Source of the DNA: Mycoplasma sp. CAG:611 | Lineage (GTDB): Bacteria > Bacillota_I > Bacilli_A > RF39 > UBA660 | Direction of reading: 5' to 3' | NCBI GenBank assembly: GCA_000434175.1 | Contig: HF999800.1 | Coordinates: forward strand, 60,947-116,462 | DNA: 55,516 nt | Shown here: in pieces, positions 1 to 8,392 of the stretch | Numbering within the stretch: position 1 is the stretch's first letter | How the letters are laid out: every line of letters starts with the position of its first letter | Notes under the pieces: model-generated | What the model was told of the DNA's origin: nothing | Seen by the model: the letters and a program-made list of their open reading frames with translations, nothing else | Databases searched by the model: none | Made by a program: the position numbers and the translations under genes

Positions 1-98
1 ATACTTTTACATATTCTTCTAAAAGCACTGTTAGAAACGCCTGCCATTGGTGCTAAAACAACTTTACTATTAATTTCAATATTTCCTATTTTTACCAT
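1..98 (-). CDS. dusB: tRNA-dihydrouridine synthase, 5' end only
   Basis: Only the first 32 codons lie in the window; the rest runs off the left edge. The protein begins MVKIGNIEINSKVVLAPMAG and continues VSNSAFRRICKS, which is the N-terminal strand and flavin-binding PMAGVSN/SAFR motif of the Dus family. Dus enzymes use FMN to reduce uridines in the tRNA D-loop. A GAGTGG ribosome site lies upstream of the ATG. Position downstream of ftsH matches the Bacillus dusB (yacF) neighbourhood, so DusB is preferred over other Dus members, though the fragment cannot prove the subclass. Confidence 0.85.
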   Translation of the reverse strand, partial: MVKIGNIEINSKVVLAPMAGVSNSAFRRICKS

Positions 99-130
99 AA
101 AACCACTCTTTTCTATACAATTATTTTATC

Positions 131-156
131 AAAAAAAGTATGAAATTCATACTTTT
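131..156 (-). terminator. Terminator after ftsH
   Basis: An 11-bp perfect stem (AAAAGTATGAA with its complement) closes around a very short loop and is followed on the minus strand by a run of T. It overlaps the ftsH stop codon and separates ftsH from dusB. Confidence 0.75.
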
Positions 157-2095
157 ATTTATTTAATTTTGAAACTAATTCTTCTTTTGTCATTTTAGCA
201 TAACCTTTAATACCTTGTTCTTTTGCTAAAGTTTTTAATTCTTCTAAATCATATTCATCTTGAGGCATTTTTTTATGTTCTACTAAATACTCTATTTGTT
301 CTTGAGTTAAAGTTTCATATTTCATTAAGTTTTCTGCTACTAAATCCAAAAGTTCTTTATTTTCTAAAAGAATCTTTTTGGTTTTTTCATAACATGAATC
401 AATAATTTTTCTTATTTCTTGATCTATTTCATATGCAACTTGATCTGATGAATTCCTTGATTTATTATAATCTCTACCTAAAAATACACTTGACTCATTT
501 TGTTCTAGTTGAATAGGCCCAAGATCACTCATACCATATTCAGTAACCATTGCTCTTGCTATTTTAGTAGCTCTTTCAATATCATTTGATGCTCCTGTTG
601 TAATATCTTTGAACATTAATTCTTCACTTCCACGACCTGCTAAAAGGGTTGTTATTGTTTCTAAAAGTTCTTTTTTGGTTACATGGAATTTTTCTTCTTC
701 ATTTTGAATATTTGTATATCCTCCAGCCATACCACGAGGTATAATTGTAACTTTTTGAACTATATTAGAATTTTCTTGTTTTAATCCTGCAACAACATGA
801 CCTGCTTCATGATAAGCTGTAATTTTTTTATCTTTTTCACTAGGTTGTCTTGTTGTTTTAGCTGGTCCCATTAAAACACGATCATGTGCTTCATCAACAT
901 CACTCATATTAATTTCACTTTTATTTTTTCTAACAGCAAGAAGTGCTGCTTCATTAAGTAAGTTTTCTAGATCTGCTCCTGAAAAACCTGAAGTTCTTTT
1001 AGCAAGGAATTTTAAATTAACATCTTTACCTAATATTTTATTTTTAGCATGTACTTTTAATATTGCTTCCCTTTCTCTAAGATCTGGTAAAGATACAGTT
1101 ACTTGTCTATCAAATCTTCCTGGACGAAGAAGAGCTGGGTCTAAAACATCTGGTCTATTTGTTGCTGCGATTATAATAATTCCTTCATTAGCGCCAAATC
1201 CATCCATTTCAGTTAATAATTGGTTTAAAGTTTGTTCCCTTTCATCATGTCCTCCACCTAAACCTGTACCTCTTTGACGACCAACAGCATCTATTTCATC
1301 AATAAATATTAAACATGGTGCTGTTTGTTTTGCTTGTTTAAACATATCACGAACACGACTTGCTCCAACCCCAACGAATAATTCAACAAAATCAGAACCA
1401 CTTATGTAATAAAATGGTACATTTGCTTCTCCTGCTACAGCTTTAGCAAGCAAAGTTTTACCAGTTCCTGGAGGCCCTACAAGAAGTACTCCTTTTGGTA
1501 TTCTAGCTCCTAATTTTTGAAATTTTCTTGGATTTTTTAAAAAATCAATAAGTTCTTTAACCTCTTGTTTTTCTTCAACTAAACCTGCAACATTATCAAA
1601 TGTAACTTTATTTTTATCAGTTTGAAGTTTTGCTTTACTTTTTCCAAAATCAAATGATTTATTAGCTCCTCCAACTTGTTTATTCAAGAAAAACAATGTT
1701 ACTCCAATAATTAAAGCATAAGGTAAAAAATTAAGTAACATAAGTAAAAATGAACTACCCTCAGGATCTTTATTTACTTTAAGCTTAAAATTATCACTTT
1801 CACTTGCACTTAAAATATCACTTATAACTTTTTCTGACAATGGTGCTTTTAAAGTAAACATTTCATTATCTTTATAATCTTTTAATTTACCTTGTAAAAT
1901 GTAAACTTGACCACTCATACTTGGTGTTATTTCTAATTTTTCAATAGTACCTTTATTTAAATTAGACATAAATTCATCATATGATAATTGATTGTTAACA
2001 TTTCTAAATGATACAAATGCATAATATAAACATATTAGAACTGCCAATGCAAAAACATATGAAAATATACTTCTTTTAATATCTTTTTTATTCAT
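155..2095 (-). CDS. ftsH: ATP-dependent zinc metalloprotease FtsH
   Basis: Membrane-anchored AAA+ protease that degrades unassembled or damaged membrane and regulatory proteins. The 646 residues show a first membrane segment near 10-28, an extracytoplasmic domain, a second segment near 116-137, Walker A GPPGTGKT at 207-214, Walker B LIFIDEID near 262-269, the second region of homology [20 protein letters not shown] near 311-330 and the zinc motif HEAGH at 429-433. Start follows AAGGAGG. Odd feature: the last ~33 residues ([19 protein letters not shown] then [14 protein letters not shown]) look like a Rho-N/SAP-like helical module, not usual for FtsH. It lies 15 nt after tilS, likely co-transcribed; the hpt gene common between them is absent. 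Confidence 0.97.
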   Translation of the reverse strand: MNKKDIKRSIFSYVFALAVLICLYYAFVSFRNVNNQLSYDEFMSNLNKGTIEKLEITPSMSGQVYILQGKLKDYKDNEMFTLKAPLSEKVISDILSASESDNFKLKVNKDPEGSSFLLMLLNFLPYALIIGVTLFFLNKQVGGANKSFDFGKSKAKLQTDKNKVTFDNVAGLVEEKQEVKELIDFLKNPRKFQKLGARIPKGVLLVGPPGTGKTLLAKAVAGEANVPFYYISGSDFVELFVGVGASRVRDMFKQAKQTAPCLIFIDEIDAVGRQRGTGLGGGHDEREQTLNQLLTEMDGFGANEGIIIIAATNRPDVLDPALLRPGRFDRQVTVSLPDLREREAILKVHAKNKILGKDVNLKFLAKRTSGFSGADLENLLNEAALLAVRKNKSEINMSDVDEAHDRVLMGPAKTTRQPSEKDKKITAYHEAGHVVAGLKQENSNIVQKVTIIPRGMAGGYTNIQNEEEKFHVTKKELLETITTLLAGRGSEELMFKDITTGASNDIERATKIARAMVTEYGMSDLGPIQLEQNESSVFLGRDYNKSRNSSDQVAYEIDQEIRKIIDSCYEKTKKILLENKELLDLVAENLMKYETLTQEQIEYLVEHKKMPQDEYDLEELKTLAKEQGIKGYAKMTKEELVSKLNK

Positions 2096-2110
2096 TAAAA
2101 AACCTCCTTG

Positions 2111-3439
2111 TTAATAATACCTTAATATTATATCACATTTTTTATTTTTTGGAATATCAAATTTAGATTTTTTTATTCCAGGTATCCACACTACTTTATC
2201 TTTTGAATCCACAACAATCGGCCAGATATCTCTTTTTGATAAAGGTATTTTACTATTTATAAATATATCTTTAACCTTTTTTTGTTTATTCATTCCCTTA
2301 ACATACATTTTATCTCCAACTTTTCTTGTCCTTATATGTAAAGGAAAAACCAAATCTTCTTTATTCAATCTTGCATAATTATTATCATTAATTTCACTTT
2401 CTTCAACCACTTCGATTACTTTACCATTAGGTAAAACAACTTTACTATTTTTTTCCCCTATTTCTAATTCATAACTATCTACTTCTTCAGTTACTTCCTT
2501 AATTATTAAATCATTATAACTTCTTACAACCTTAACATTATTAGGTAAATATACATAACTATTTGGTCTTGAAGAATAAATAAGATTATTTATAATATTA
2601 ACATGTTTATCATTTAAAAGAATTAAATCATCACTATATTTTTCTTCTAACATAAAATAAATAACTCTATTTTTAATTACATCATCTAGTTTTTTATATT
2701 TTTCAATATCAAGTTTGTTATCTTTAACTACCTTCTTTATTATTTTAGTTGTTTCTTTATTAATATATTCATTATACATTTGCAAAGTTTTACTATACTT
2801 TAAAAACTTTTCATGAACGTTTTTATCTTCTTTCTTTAAAAAAGGAAGAACTACTTTACGATATCTATTTCTTGTATGAAAATTATCAAAATTTGTTTTA
2901 TCTATAAAATAATTTAATTTATGCTTTTTATTATAATTTAATATATCTTCTTTGGTAACACTAATTAAAGGTCTTATTATTTTATAAGAACTTTTATCTA
3001 CTTCTTTACTAAAGCCACTGTAACCTGAAATTGAAGAACCTCTTACAATCTTCATAAGAATTGTTTCAATTAAATCATCACCATGATGAGCAGTCATAAG
3101 ATATGTCCCATTATATTTTTTCATTAAATCATCAAAATATTTATATCTAATTGTTCTAGCCTCATTTTCAAAATTATCATCACTATATTTTGTAATTGTC
3201 ATAGTTTCAAACGGAATTTTATTTTTTAAACAATATTTTTCCATAAATATTTGCTCATTTTTACTTTCTTTTCTTACATTATGATTAACATGCGCACAAA
3301 TAAGTGAAAAATCAATTTCCTTTTGTAAATTTTTAAGAATATCAAATAAACAAATAGAATCAGGTCCCCCAGAACACCCAATTACAACTACATCATCTTG
3401 TTTTATTAATTTTTTTAAATAATCTTTTACATCATCCAT
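2111..3439 (-). CDS. tilS: tRNA(Ile)-lysidine synthetase
   Basis: Converts C34 of the CAU anticodon of a tRNA-Ile to lysidine, which changes both its codon reading and its charging identity. The N-terminal PP-loop SGGPDS at about 23-28 is the ATP-pyrophosphatase signature. The motif HHGDD further on and a C-terminal domain ending in DIILRYY agree with a full TilS of 442 residues (about 472 in B. subtilis). A clear AAAGAGG precedes the ATG. It sits between divIC and ftsH as in Bacilli. The spoIIE gene often found upstream of tilS in spore-formers is not here. Confidence 0.95.
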   Translation of the reverse strand: MDDVKDYLKKLIKQDDVVVIGCSGGPDSICLFDILKNLQKEIDFSLICAHVNHNVRKESKNEQIFMEKYCLKNKIPFETMTITKYSDDNFENEARTIRYKYFDDLMKKYNGTYLMTAHHGDDLIETILMKIVRGSSISGYSGFSKEVDKSSYKIIRPLISVTKEDILNYNKKHKLNYFIDKTNFDNFHTRNRYRKVVLPFLKKEDKNVHEKFLKYSKTLQMYNEYINKETTKIIKKVVKDNKLDIEKYKKLDDVIKNRVIYFMLEEKYSDDLILLNDKHVNIINNLIYSSRPNSYVYLPNNVKVVRSYNDLIIKEVTEEVDSYELEIGEKNSKVVLPNGKVIEVVEESEINDNNYARLNKEDLVFPLHIRTRKVGDKMYVKGMNKQKKVKDIFINSKIPLSKRDIWPIVVDSKDKVVWIPGIKKSKFDIPKNKKCDIILRYY

Positions 3440-3458
3440 AAATTACCTCTTTATTATA

Positions 3459-3491
3459 AAAAATAATAACAAATATTATTATGTTATTATT
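3459..3491 (-). terminator. Hairpin after divIC
   Basis: AATAATAACA pairs with TGTTATTATT over a 10-nt loop and is followed on the minus strand by T6. It overlaps the divIC stop codon and may separate divIC from tilS. AT-only stems are weak, so partial read-through is likely. Confidence 0.5.
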
Positions 3492-3789
3492 CTATTCTAA
3501 TAATATATTCTCCTTTTTTAGAGTAAAAAAACTTTTCCCTTGCATATTTTGCAATATAATCAGGGTCTTTTAATTTATTAACTTGTACTTTTAATGCCTC
3601 TTCTTCTTCTTGAAGATTAACAAGTTTGGTACTAAGTTCAACTTTTTCTTTTTTCTTATCATAAACTTGTTTTAACACATTAAACACCGAATAAAATACA
3701 TAAAAATTTACAACAAGGCAGATTAATCCAAAGAAAATAAGTCTTTTTTTTCTAACTTTATTACTCTTACTAATACTTTTCTTAGCCAT
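3487..3789 (-). CDS. divIC: Septum formation initiator DivIC/FtsL-like
   Basis: Small bitopic division protein, 100 residues from the chosen start MAKKSIS. A longer frame adds 15 residues, but AAAGGA is correctly spaced only for this ATG. A basic cytoplasmic tail is followed by one membrane segment (LIFFGLICLVVNFYVFYSV), then a heptad-rich coiled coil (residues ~45-75) and the typical DPDYIAKYAREK-like end (KDPDYIAKYAREKFFYSKKG). In Bacillus DivIC pairs with FtsL and DivIB in the divisome. The yabP-yabQ-divIC order supports DivIC over FtsL. Confidence 0.9.
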   Translation of the reverse strand: MAKKSISKSNKVRKKRLIFFGLICLVVNFYVFYSVFNVLKQVYDKKKEKVELSTKLVNLQEEEEALKVQVNKLKDPDYIAKYAREKFFYSKKGEYIIRIE

Positions 3790-3872
3790 AAATTTTTTCC
3801 TTTCTATACATTTATTCATACTATATTGTAACAAACAAGAAAAAAAACTTCAACAAATTAGACAAAAATTTA

Positions 3873-4151
3873 TTAAAGTTTACATCTTAATTTGTTAAAA
3901 AGTTTATTTCCTAGCAAAAAACTAATTAAAAATATTAAAAGCAAATAAATATGAATTATTCCTTTATTTATTTTTGTAAGTAAAATAATATATAAAATGG
4001 TAAAAAATATTGTAAAAATACTATTATATATTATTTTATAAAATAATTTTTTATAGACTAAAAATCTATAAAATATATTAAAAAACATTGCATAAATAAG
4101 CCCATATGAAAATGAGAAAAGTGATGTATAGATTTGAAAATTTAAACTCAT
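3873..4151 (-). CDS. yabQ: Spore cortex protein YabQ-like
   Basis: Polytopic membrane protein of 92 residues with three hydrophobic segments and almost no soluble part. YabQ in Bacillus is made in the mother cell and is needed for cortex assembly. Recognition rests on the N-terminal pattern (SLFSFSYGLIYAMFFNIFYR) and on strict linkage to yabP, whose TGA stop overlaps this ATG (ATGA). It is much shorter than the Bacillus protein (about 211 residues) and lacks its C-terminal part, which is common in this family outside Bacillus. Confidence 0.75.
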   Translation of the reverse strand: MSLNFQIYTSLFSFSYGLIYAMFFNIFYRFLVYKKLFYKIIYNSIFTIFFTILYIILLTKINKGIIHIYLLLIFLISFLLGNKLFNKLRCKL

Positions 4152-4444
4152 TTAAATAATTTATTAAATACACTTGATTCCTTATTTGCTTTTTTTAGTT
4201 CATCAATATATGTCATACTTATAAAATTTCCCTTTATAGATACAATCCCATCTTTTGTATCAAGTCTTACTATTTCAAGATTAGTTCCTTTTATTACAAG
4301 ATAACCCATATTAGTTTCAAGAAGAAATTCTTCTTCATCAAAATTATCAATTTTTAATACTCCCGTTATGTAAATACTTTTTCTTTCGTTAATACTAATT
4401 CCATGATTTTGACTAACACTAGATATTTCTAACATTTTATCCAT
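4148..4444 (-). CDS. yabP: Sporulation protein YabP
   Basis: A 98-residue beta-rich protein of the YabP/YqfC family, which Bacillus makes in the mother cell during sporulation. Family features visible are the start MLEISSV, the central RKSIYITGV, the strands LVIKGTNLEIVRLD and the motif GIVSIKGNFISMTY. A strong GGAGG precedes the ATG. It is translationally coupled to yabQ by ATGA. A CATATACT element about 25 nt upstream resembles the -10 of mother-cell SigE promoters, but no convincing -35 accompanies it, so SigE control is only inferred from family knowledge. Confidence 0.9.
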   Translation of the reverse strand: MDKMLEISSVSQNHGISINERKSIYITGVLKIDNFDEEEFLLETNMGYLVIKGTNLEIVRLDTKDGIVSIKGNFISMTYIDELKKANKESSVFNKLFK

Positions 4445-4494
4445 ATATTTTCCTCCATTTAAGTATATGTAAGATTATTTAAAATAGAACTTCA

Positions 4495-4523
4495 TTGTCT
4501 TTTTAAACCATTTATGTTATATT
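4495..4523 (+). promoter_or_regulatory. Promoter of the lipid kinase gene
   Basis: TTGTCT, a 17-nt spacer and TATATT with an extended TG two bases before the -10. It lies between the divergent yabP and lipid kinase genes, 31 nt before the kinase ATG. Confidence 0.65.
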
Positions 4524-4553
4524 AAAGTTGCACTGAAAAGGAAGTGAGATTTT

Positions 4554-5471
4554 ATGAAAACTTGCCATTTAATTTGTAATTTAGAAAGCGGTAAGGGTAT
4601 TAAAAAAAAAGAAATTGATACAATTATAGAGTTAATTAAAAAGTATGATTATGAAGTAACATTACATATTACAGAAAATCAAGGAGACGCCACAAGTATT
4701 GTTAAAGCTTTAAAGAAATGTGATTTAGTTTTATCAATCGGTGGAGATGGAACATTTAATGAAATAGTAACAGGAAATTATAAAAGAAAAAATAAACTTT
4801 TATTATCTCATATACCCGTTGGGACAACAAACGACATAGGAACAATGCTTGGAATGAATAAAAATATAATTAAAAATGTTAAAGATATATTAGAAGGAGA
4901 TATAAAACAAATGGATATTGGTATAATAAATAATCAACCATTTATTTATGTCGCAGGTTTTGGTAAATTTATAAACGTACCCTATGAAACAGAAAGAAAG
5001 TTAAAAAAAAGTTTAGGGCATCTCGCTTATTTAATAAATGGATTTAAAGAGTTTTTTCAAATAACAAAACTTTATGATATTGAATATGAAATTGATGGTG
5101 TGAAAGAAAGAGGACTTTTCTCTTTAATTCTTATATCAAATGCTAATCATATCGCAGGATTTAATAATATTTATAAAAATGTTAAATTAGATGATGATAA
5201 ATTTGAAATAATATTTTGTAATATATCAAGAAGAAAAGATTTAGTTAGGTCTTTAATTATGTTAGTTAAAAATGATATAACTAAAATTCCTGGAATATAT
5301 AGTTATACGGGAAAAAATATAAAAATAAAATTCTATGATAAACCAAAAAATAATTGGACTATCGATGGAGAAAAATATAAAGATTTAACATATGATTATG
5401 AAATTAATATTGAAAAAAATATGAAATTTTTACTTCCAAAGAAAAATTTAGATAATTTATTTATAAAATAA
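4554..5471 (+). CDS. Diacylglycerol/lipid kinase family protein
   Basis: Cytoplasmic enzyme of the DagK/YegS/BmrU fold that phosphorylates a lipid such as diacylglycerol for phospholipid recycling. The nucleotide-binding GGDGT is at 63-67, preceded by a Rossmann-like start (CHLICNLESGKG) and followed by a GTTNDIG-type motif (HIPVGTTNDIGTM). The C-terminal domain holds the usual DGE (WTIDGEKY) near 275. Length 305 fits DgkB-like proteins (~300). It is the only plus-strand gene of the left arm and starts behind a clear promoter and GGAAGTGAG. The exact substrate is not deducible. Confidence 0.88.
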   Translation: MKTCHLICNLESGKGIKKKEIDTIIELIKKYDYEVTLHITENQGDATSIVKALKKCDLVLSIGGDGTFNEIVTGNYKRKNKLLLSHIPVGTTNDIGTMLGMNKNIIKNVKDILEGDIKQMDIGIINNQPFIYVAGFGKFINVPYETERKLKKSLGHLAYLINGFKEFFQITKLYDIEYEIDGVKERGLFSLILISNANHIAGFNNIYKNVKLDDDKFEIIFCNISRRKDLVRSLIMLVKNDITKIPGIYSYTGKNIKIKFYDKPKNNWTIDGEKYKDLTYDYEINIEKNMKFLLPKKNLDNLFIK

Positions 5472-5500
5472 ATACATGTTTTACTAACATGTATTTTATT
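5470..5500. terminator. Bidirectional terminator between lipid kinase and whiA
   Basis: AAATACATGTT pairs perfectly with AACATGTATTT over a 5-nt loop. Both strands give a T-rich tail, so it can end the convergent kinase and whiA transcripts. Confidence 0.8.
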
Positions 5501-6425
5501 TGTCATCTAGTTTTTTTGCCATTTCTTGAATCTTTCTAAATCTATGATTTAAACCTGATTTTGTTATTGTTTTATTTGTTTCTTCTGTCATTATTATACT
5601 TAAATCATTTAAAGAAACATCAGGATATTTTTTCCTATAAATAACAACTTCTTGTAATTTCTCATCCAATAAATCAAAACCAATTACATCTTCTAATTTT
5701 TTTATATCATTTAATTGTTTTTGAGCAGAAGATACTATTTTATCAACATTTGCTTGTTCACAATTATTAAGTCTATTAGTCATATTTTTGTGATCTCTAT
5801 ATATTCTTATATCTTCAAAATATAATAATGCTACATTAGCAGAAATAATTCTTAAAAAATCCCCTATTTTTTCAGATTCTTTAACATATACCATATAATT
5901 ATTATCTCTAGCTAACATTTTATTATTAATATAAAAATCATTTAAAATATTAGAAACAAAAGACGCTTCACTTTTATTATCTATAAAAAACTCCATATGA
6001 TATCCCAACTTTTTAGGATCATTAATACTTCCACATGCTAAAAATACTCCCCTTAAATAAGCTCTTTTTAAATCTTCTGTATCTGTTATATACGACTTTG
6101 GTTTATCAAGTATCTTATTATTTTCATCAATTACCATGATGTCTTTTAAAATAAAATTAGCATTATTATCTATTACCAAATTATAATAAGTATTTTTATT
6201 AAAGTTATTACTTTTTCCCTTTTCAATCAAAGGAGAAACACCATATATTTCTTTAAATAAATTATATAAATATCTAATTATCTTAGGATTTTCTGTTACA
6301 AGTGATATTTTATTAACATCTTCTAATTTATTATTTCTAACAAACCCTGATAAAAAAGATATATTTTCTACCCTTGATAATTTTAAAGAACAAACTTCAT
6401 TTTTAATTTCTGTAGAAAAAGACAT
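5496..6425 (-). CDS. whiA: DNA-binding regulator WhiA
   Basis: WhiA has a degenerate LAGLIDADG homing-endonuclease-like N-terminal domain and a C-terminal helix-turn-helix. It controls sporulation septation in Streptomyces and affects division and chromosome segregation in Bacillus. Here 309 residues start MSFSTEIKNEVC, show the FLSGFVRNN and AYLRGVFLACGSINDP motifs of the endonuclease-like half, and end in the HTH stretch YPDVSLNDLSIIM / TKSGLNHRFRKI. Length matches B. subtilis WhiA (316). It is usually next to yvcJ/yvcK, so its place after veg is a rearrangement relative to Bacillus. Confidence 0.94.
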   Translation of the reverse strand: MSFSTEIKNEVCSLKLSRVENISFLSGFVRNNKLEDVNKISLVTENPKIIRYLYNLFKEIYGVSPLIEKGKSNNFNKNTYYNLVIDNNANFILKDIMVIDENNKILDKPKSYITDTEDLKRAYLRGVFLACGSINDPKKLGYHMEFFIDNKSEASFVSNILNDFYINNKMLARDNNYMVYVKESEKIGDFLRIISANVALLYFEDIRIYRDHKNMTNRLNNCEQANVDKIVSSAQKQLNDIKKLEDVIGFDLLDEKLQEVVIYRKKYPDVSLNDLSIIMTEETNKTITKSGLNHRFRKIQEMAKKLDDK

Positions 6426-6465
6426 AATATCAAATCCCTTCTTCTTTCATTATACAATATTTTTT

Positions 6466-6687
6466 CTAATCTTCAAAATGTATTTCTAAATTTCCTATTA
6501 ATATATCAGTATAAGTAAATGATCTTTTTATCCCCGTGTCATTTGGTTTAACAACAAATAAATACTTATATGTATTTATTATTTTACCATTAAACTCTTC
6601 AGTTTGATTCCTATTACCATTAAATTTAAACCTAACATTTTTAGATGCATTTTCTTCTAACATGTTTTTTATCTTTGTTATATTCAT
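6466..6687 (-). CDS. veg: Veg protein
   Basis: Small beta-barrel protein of 73 residues (86 in B. subtilis) with the family pattern IKNMLEENASKNVRFKFNGNR, a central strand YKYLFVVKP and the end SFTYTDILIGNLEIHF. In Bacillus Veg is highly transcribed and promotes biofilm matrix gene expression by acting against SinR. Its presence beside a TasA-type matrix locus is therefore of interest, although no SinR-like link is visible here. Its ATG overlaps the TGA stop of yabG, so it is translated from the yabG message. Confidence 0.9.
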   Translation of the reverse strand: MNITKIKNMLEENASKNVRFKFNGNRNQTEEFNGKIINTYKYLFVVKPNDTGIKRSFTYTDILIGNLEIHFED

Positions 6688-7478
6688 CTAGGATACCCCA
6701 CATACATCGTACCATTAGTTATAATTCCCCCGATGCCTGAAGCACCATATTTTGTTTTATCCAAAATACCAATTAAATCAATAGGTTTTCCTTTATCTGA
6801 TAAACTTATACTAGACGCTACAATAGCAGGATCTAAAGCATGAATATTAATTCTTTTAGGGCTTGAGGCAAAATTTGCTCCTGATTTTATAAGTTCTTCA
6901 TAATTTGATTGACATGCTCCTGCGATTATTATAAGTTTTTCTTGATCTTTTTCATATTTTCTTGCATTTCTAACGGCATTAATAAAATTCATACTATTTT
7001 TATAATTATTATTATTTTTATAATCATCATAATCTTTACTATTATAAGCATCATGTCCTGTTACTACTAAAATATCAGGTTTAATTTCATTTAAATATTT
7101 ATAAATATTAGAAGAAACATCTTTTTCTTTCATTACAATTCCATAAGATAAAACATTCATTTTTTTATAAAAATTCATACATCTATCTAAATATTCTTTA
7201 TCTGCATCAATATGAAGAACTTTACCAGGTAAATAAAAATATTCATCTCTATTTAATTTATTAAAAGAATCCATTCTTTCTAAAAGTTTACTATCATCAG
7301 TTTCTAAATCTTCTTTACATTTTTCACATAAAACTAAATCACTTATATTAGAATCCGCGATTAATCTTATATTTACTCCTTGAAGTATAGCTATACTATC
7401 TTTTATTTCTATTATTTTAAAAACAGTATCGTTATTATAAGATTCTCTAGTAACATAATCTCCTACATTAAAAAGCAT
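6684..7478 (-). CDS. yabG: Sporulation-specific cysteine protease YabG
   Basis: Mother-cell protease that processes spore coat proteins. 264 residues from MLFNVGDYVTR. An ATG 15 bases upstream is rejected because it overlaps the GGGAG ribosome site. Family features are the N-terminal YabG barrel, the CEKC pair, the PDILVVTGHDAYN motif, the IIAGACQSNYEELI motif with the likely catalytic cysteine, and the GIGGIITNGTMYVGYPR end. B. subtilis YabG has 290 residues. The start codon and ribosome site lie within a strong hairpin (see 7472-7507), so translation may be controlled. Order rsmA-yabG-veg is as in Bacillus. Confidence 0.95.
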   Translation of the reverse strand: MLFNVGDYVTRESYNNDTVFKIIEIKDSIAILQGVNIRLIADSNISDLVLCEKCKEDLETDDSKLLERMDSFNKLNRDEYFYLPGKVLHIDADKEYLDRCMNFYKKMNVLSYGIVMKEKDVSSNIYKYLNEIKPDILVVTGHDAYNSKDYDDYKNNNNYKNSMNFINAVRNARKYEKDQEKLIIIAGACQSNYEELIKSGANFASSPKRINIHALDPAIVASSISLSDKGKPIDLIGILDKTKYGASGIGGIITNGTMYVGYPR

Positions 7479-7507
7479 ATAATCATCTCCCATAAATTAT
7501 ATGCTTT
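7472..7507 (-). promoter_or_regulatory. Hairpin that encloses the yabG start
   Basis: A perfect 12-bp stem (AAAGCATATAAT with ATTATATGCTTT) and a 12-nt loop. On the message the loop holds the GGGAG ribosome site and the 3' arm holds the yabG ATG, followed by T5. It can be read as the rsmA terminator, as a translational lock on yabG, or as both. Confidence 0.6.
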
Positions 7508-7521
7508 GTTTTTTATAAATA

Positions 7522-8337
7522 TCATTTTTCTTTTTCATATAAAACTAAATTATTAGCAATATCAACAAATATATCAATACTTATTGCTTCTGCTCTTACA
7601 TTTAAATCAAAATTATATTTTTTTAAAACTTTTTCTATAACAACTAAATTATATTCTTTTAAATTGTTTCTAATATTTTTTCTTTTAAATTTAAAGCTAT
7701 CTCTAACAAGTTTAAAAAATAACTTTTCATCATAAACTTCTAACATTTTATCTTTCTTTTTAAAAGATACTACAACACTATCAACATTAGGGCTAGGTAA
7801 AAAACAATTTCTTTTTACAATAAACTCTTTTTTTATATCATAATAATAATTCAAATAAACAGATAATGAACTATATTCTTTTGTTCCCGCCTTAGCACTT
7901 AATCTATCTCCAACTTCTTTTTGAACCATAAAAACTAAAATATCAGGGTTTATATTACTAGATATTATCTTTTCAATAATGGGAGTAGTTATATAATATG
8001 GTAAATTAGCAACAACATACAATTTATCATATTTAAAAGACTTTATATCAGAATTTACATCTCTTTTTAAAAAATCTCCAAAAATAACATTATAATTATT
8101 AAAAGCTTTTAAATTATCTTTTAAATAAGGAATAACTTCTTCATCTATCTCATAACATAAAACCTTATCATAATAATTACATAACTGTTTTGTTAATCTT
8201 CCATCTCCACATCCTATTTCAATAACTAAAGAATTTGTTTTATCTTTTATTACATTAGCTATTTTATTAGTAATATTACCATCAATTAAAAAGTTTTGAC
8301 CATATTTTTTCTTAAATTTAAAATTTTTTATTTCCAT
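7522..8337 (-). CDS. rsmA: 16S rRNA (adenine1518/1519-N6) dimethyltransferase
   Basis: KsgA/RsmA dimethylates two adjacent adenines in the 3' hairpin of 16S rRNA late in 30S assembly. The family start KKYGQNFLID is at about 11-19, the SAM-binding EIGCGDGRLT at 40-49, and the catalytic NLPYY at 111-115. The C-terminal domain carries FKFKRKNIRNNL. At 271 residues it is full length. An rnmV gene normally lies just upstream in Bacilli and is missing; the TasA/SipW locus takes its place. The ribosome site (GTGATG) is weak. Confidence 0.96.
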   Translation of the reverse strand: MEIKNFKFKKKYGQNFLIDGNITNKIANVIKDKTNSLVIEIGCGDGRLTKQLCNYYDKVLCYEIDEEVIPYLKDNLKAFNNYNVIFGDFLKRDVNSDIKSFKYDKLYVVANLPYYITTPIIEKIISSNINPDILVFMVQKEVGDRLSAKAGTKEYSSLSVYLNYYYDIKKEFIVKRNCFLPSPNVDSVVVSFKKKDKMLEVYDEKLFFKLVRDSFKFKRKNIRNNLKEYNLVVIEKVLKKYNFDLNVRAEAISIDIFVDIANNLVLYEKEK

Positions 8338-8353
8338 AACACATCACAATAAG

Positions 8354-8362
8354 ATTATAACA
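8354..8362 (-). promoter_or_regulatory. Extended -10 element upstream of rsmA
   Basis: TG-T-TATAAT on the minus strand lies 17 nt before the rsmA start and just past a terminator. No good -35 is seen, as expected for an extended -10 promoter. Confidence 0.45.
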
Positions 8363-8392
8363 AAAAAAATAGAAATTTAAAACTTCTATTTT
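8361..8392 (-). terminator. Terminator of the TasA/SipW operon
   Basis: AAATAGAA pairs with TTCTATTT over a 9-nt loop, followed on the minus strand by T8. It closes the operon that ends with the gene at 8391. Confidence 0.75.

Noticed and set aside
4444..4500. SigE promoter for yabP-yabQ
   Set aside because: A CATATACT -10-like element exists but no matching -35 at 14-15 nt spacing; not strong enough to list as a promoter.
4148..7478. UGA read as tryptophan (mollicute code)
   Set aside because: UGA ends yabP, yabG and holB at the expected protein ends in coupled overlaps, and conserved tryptophans use TGG.
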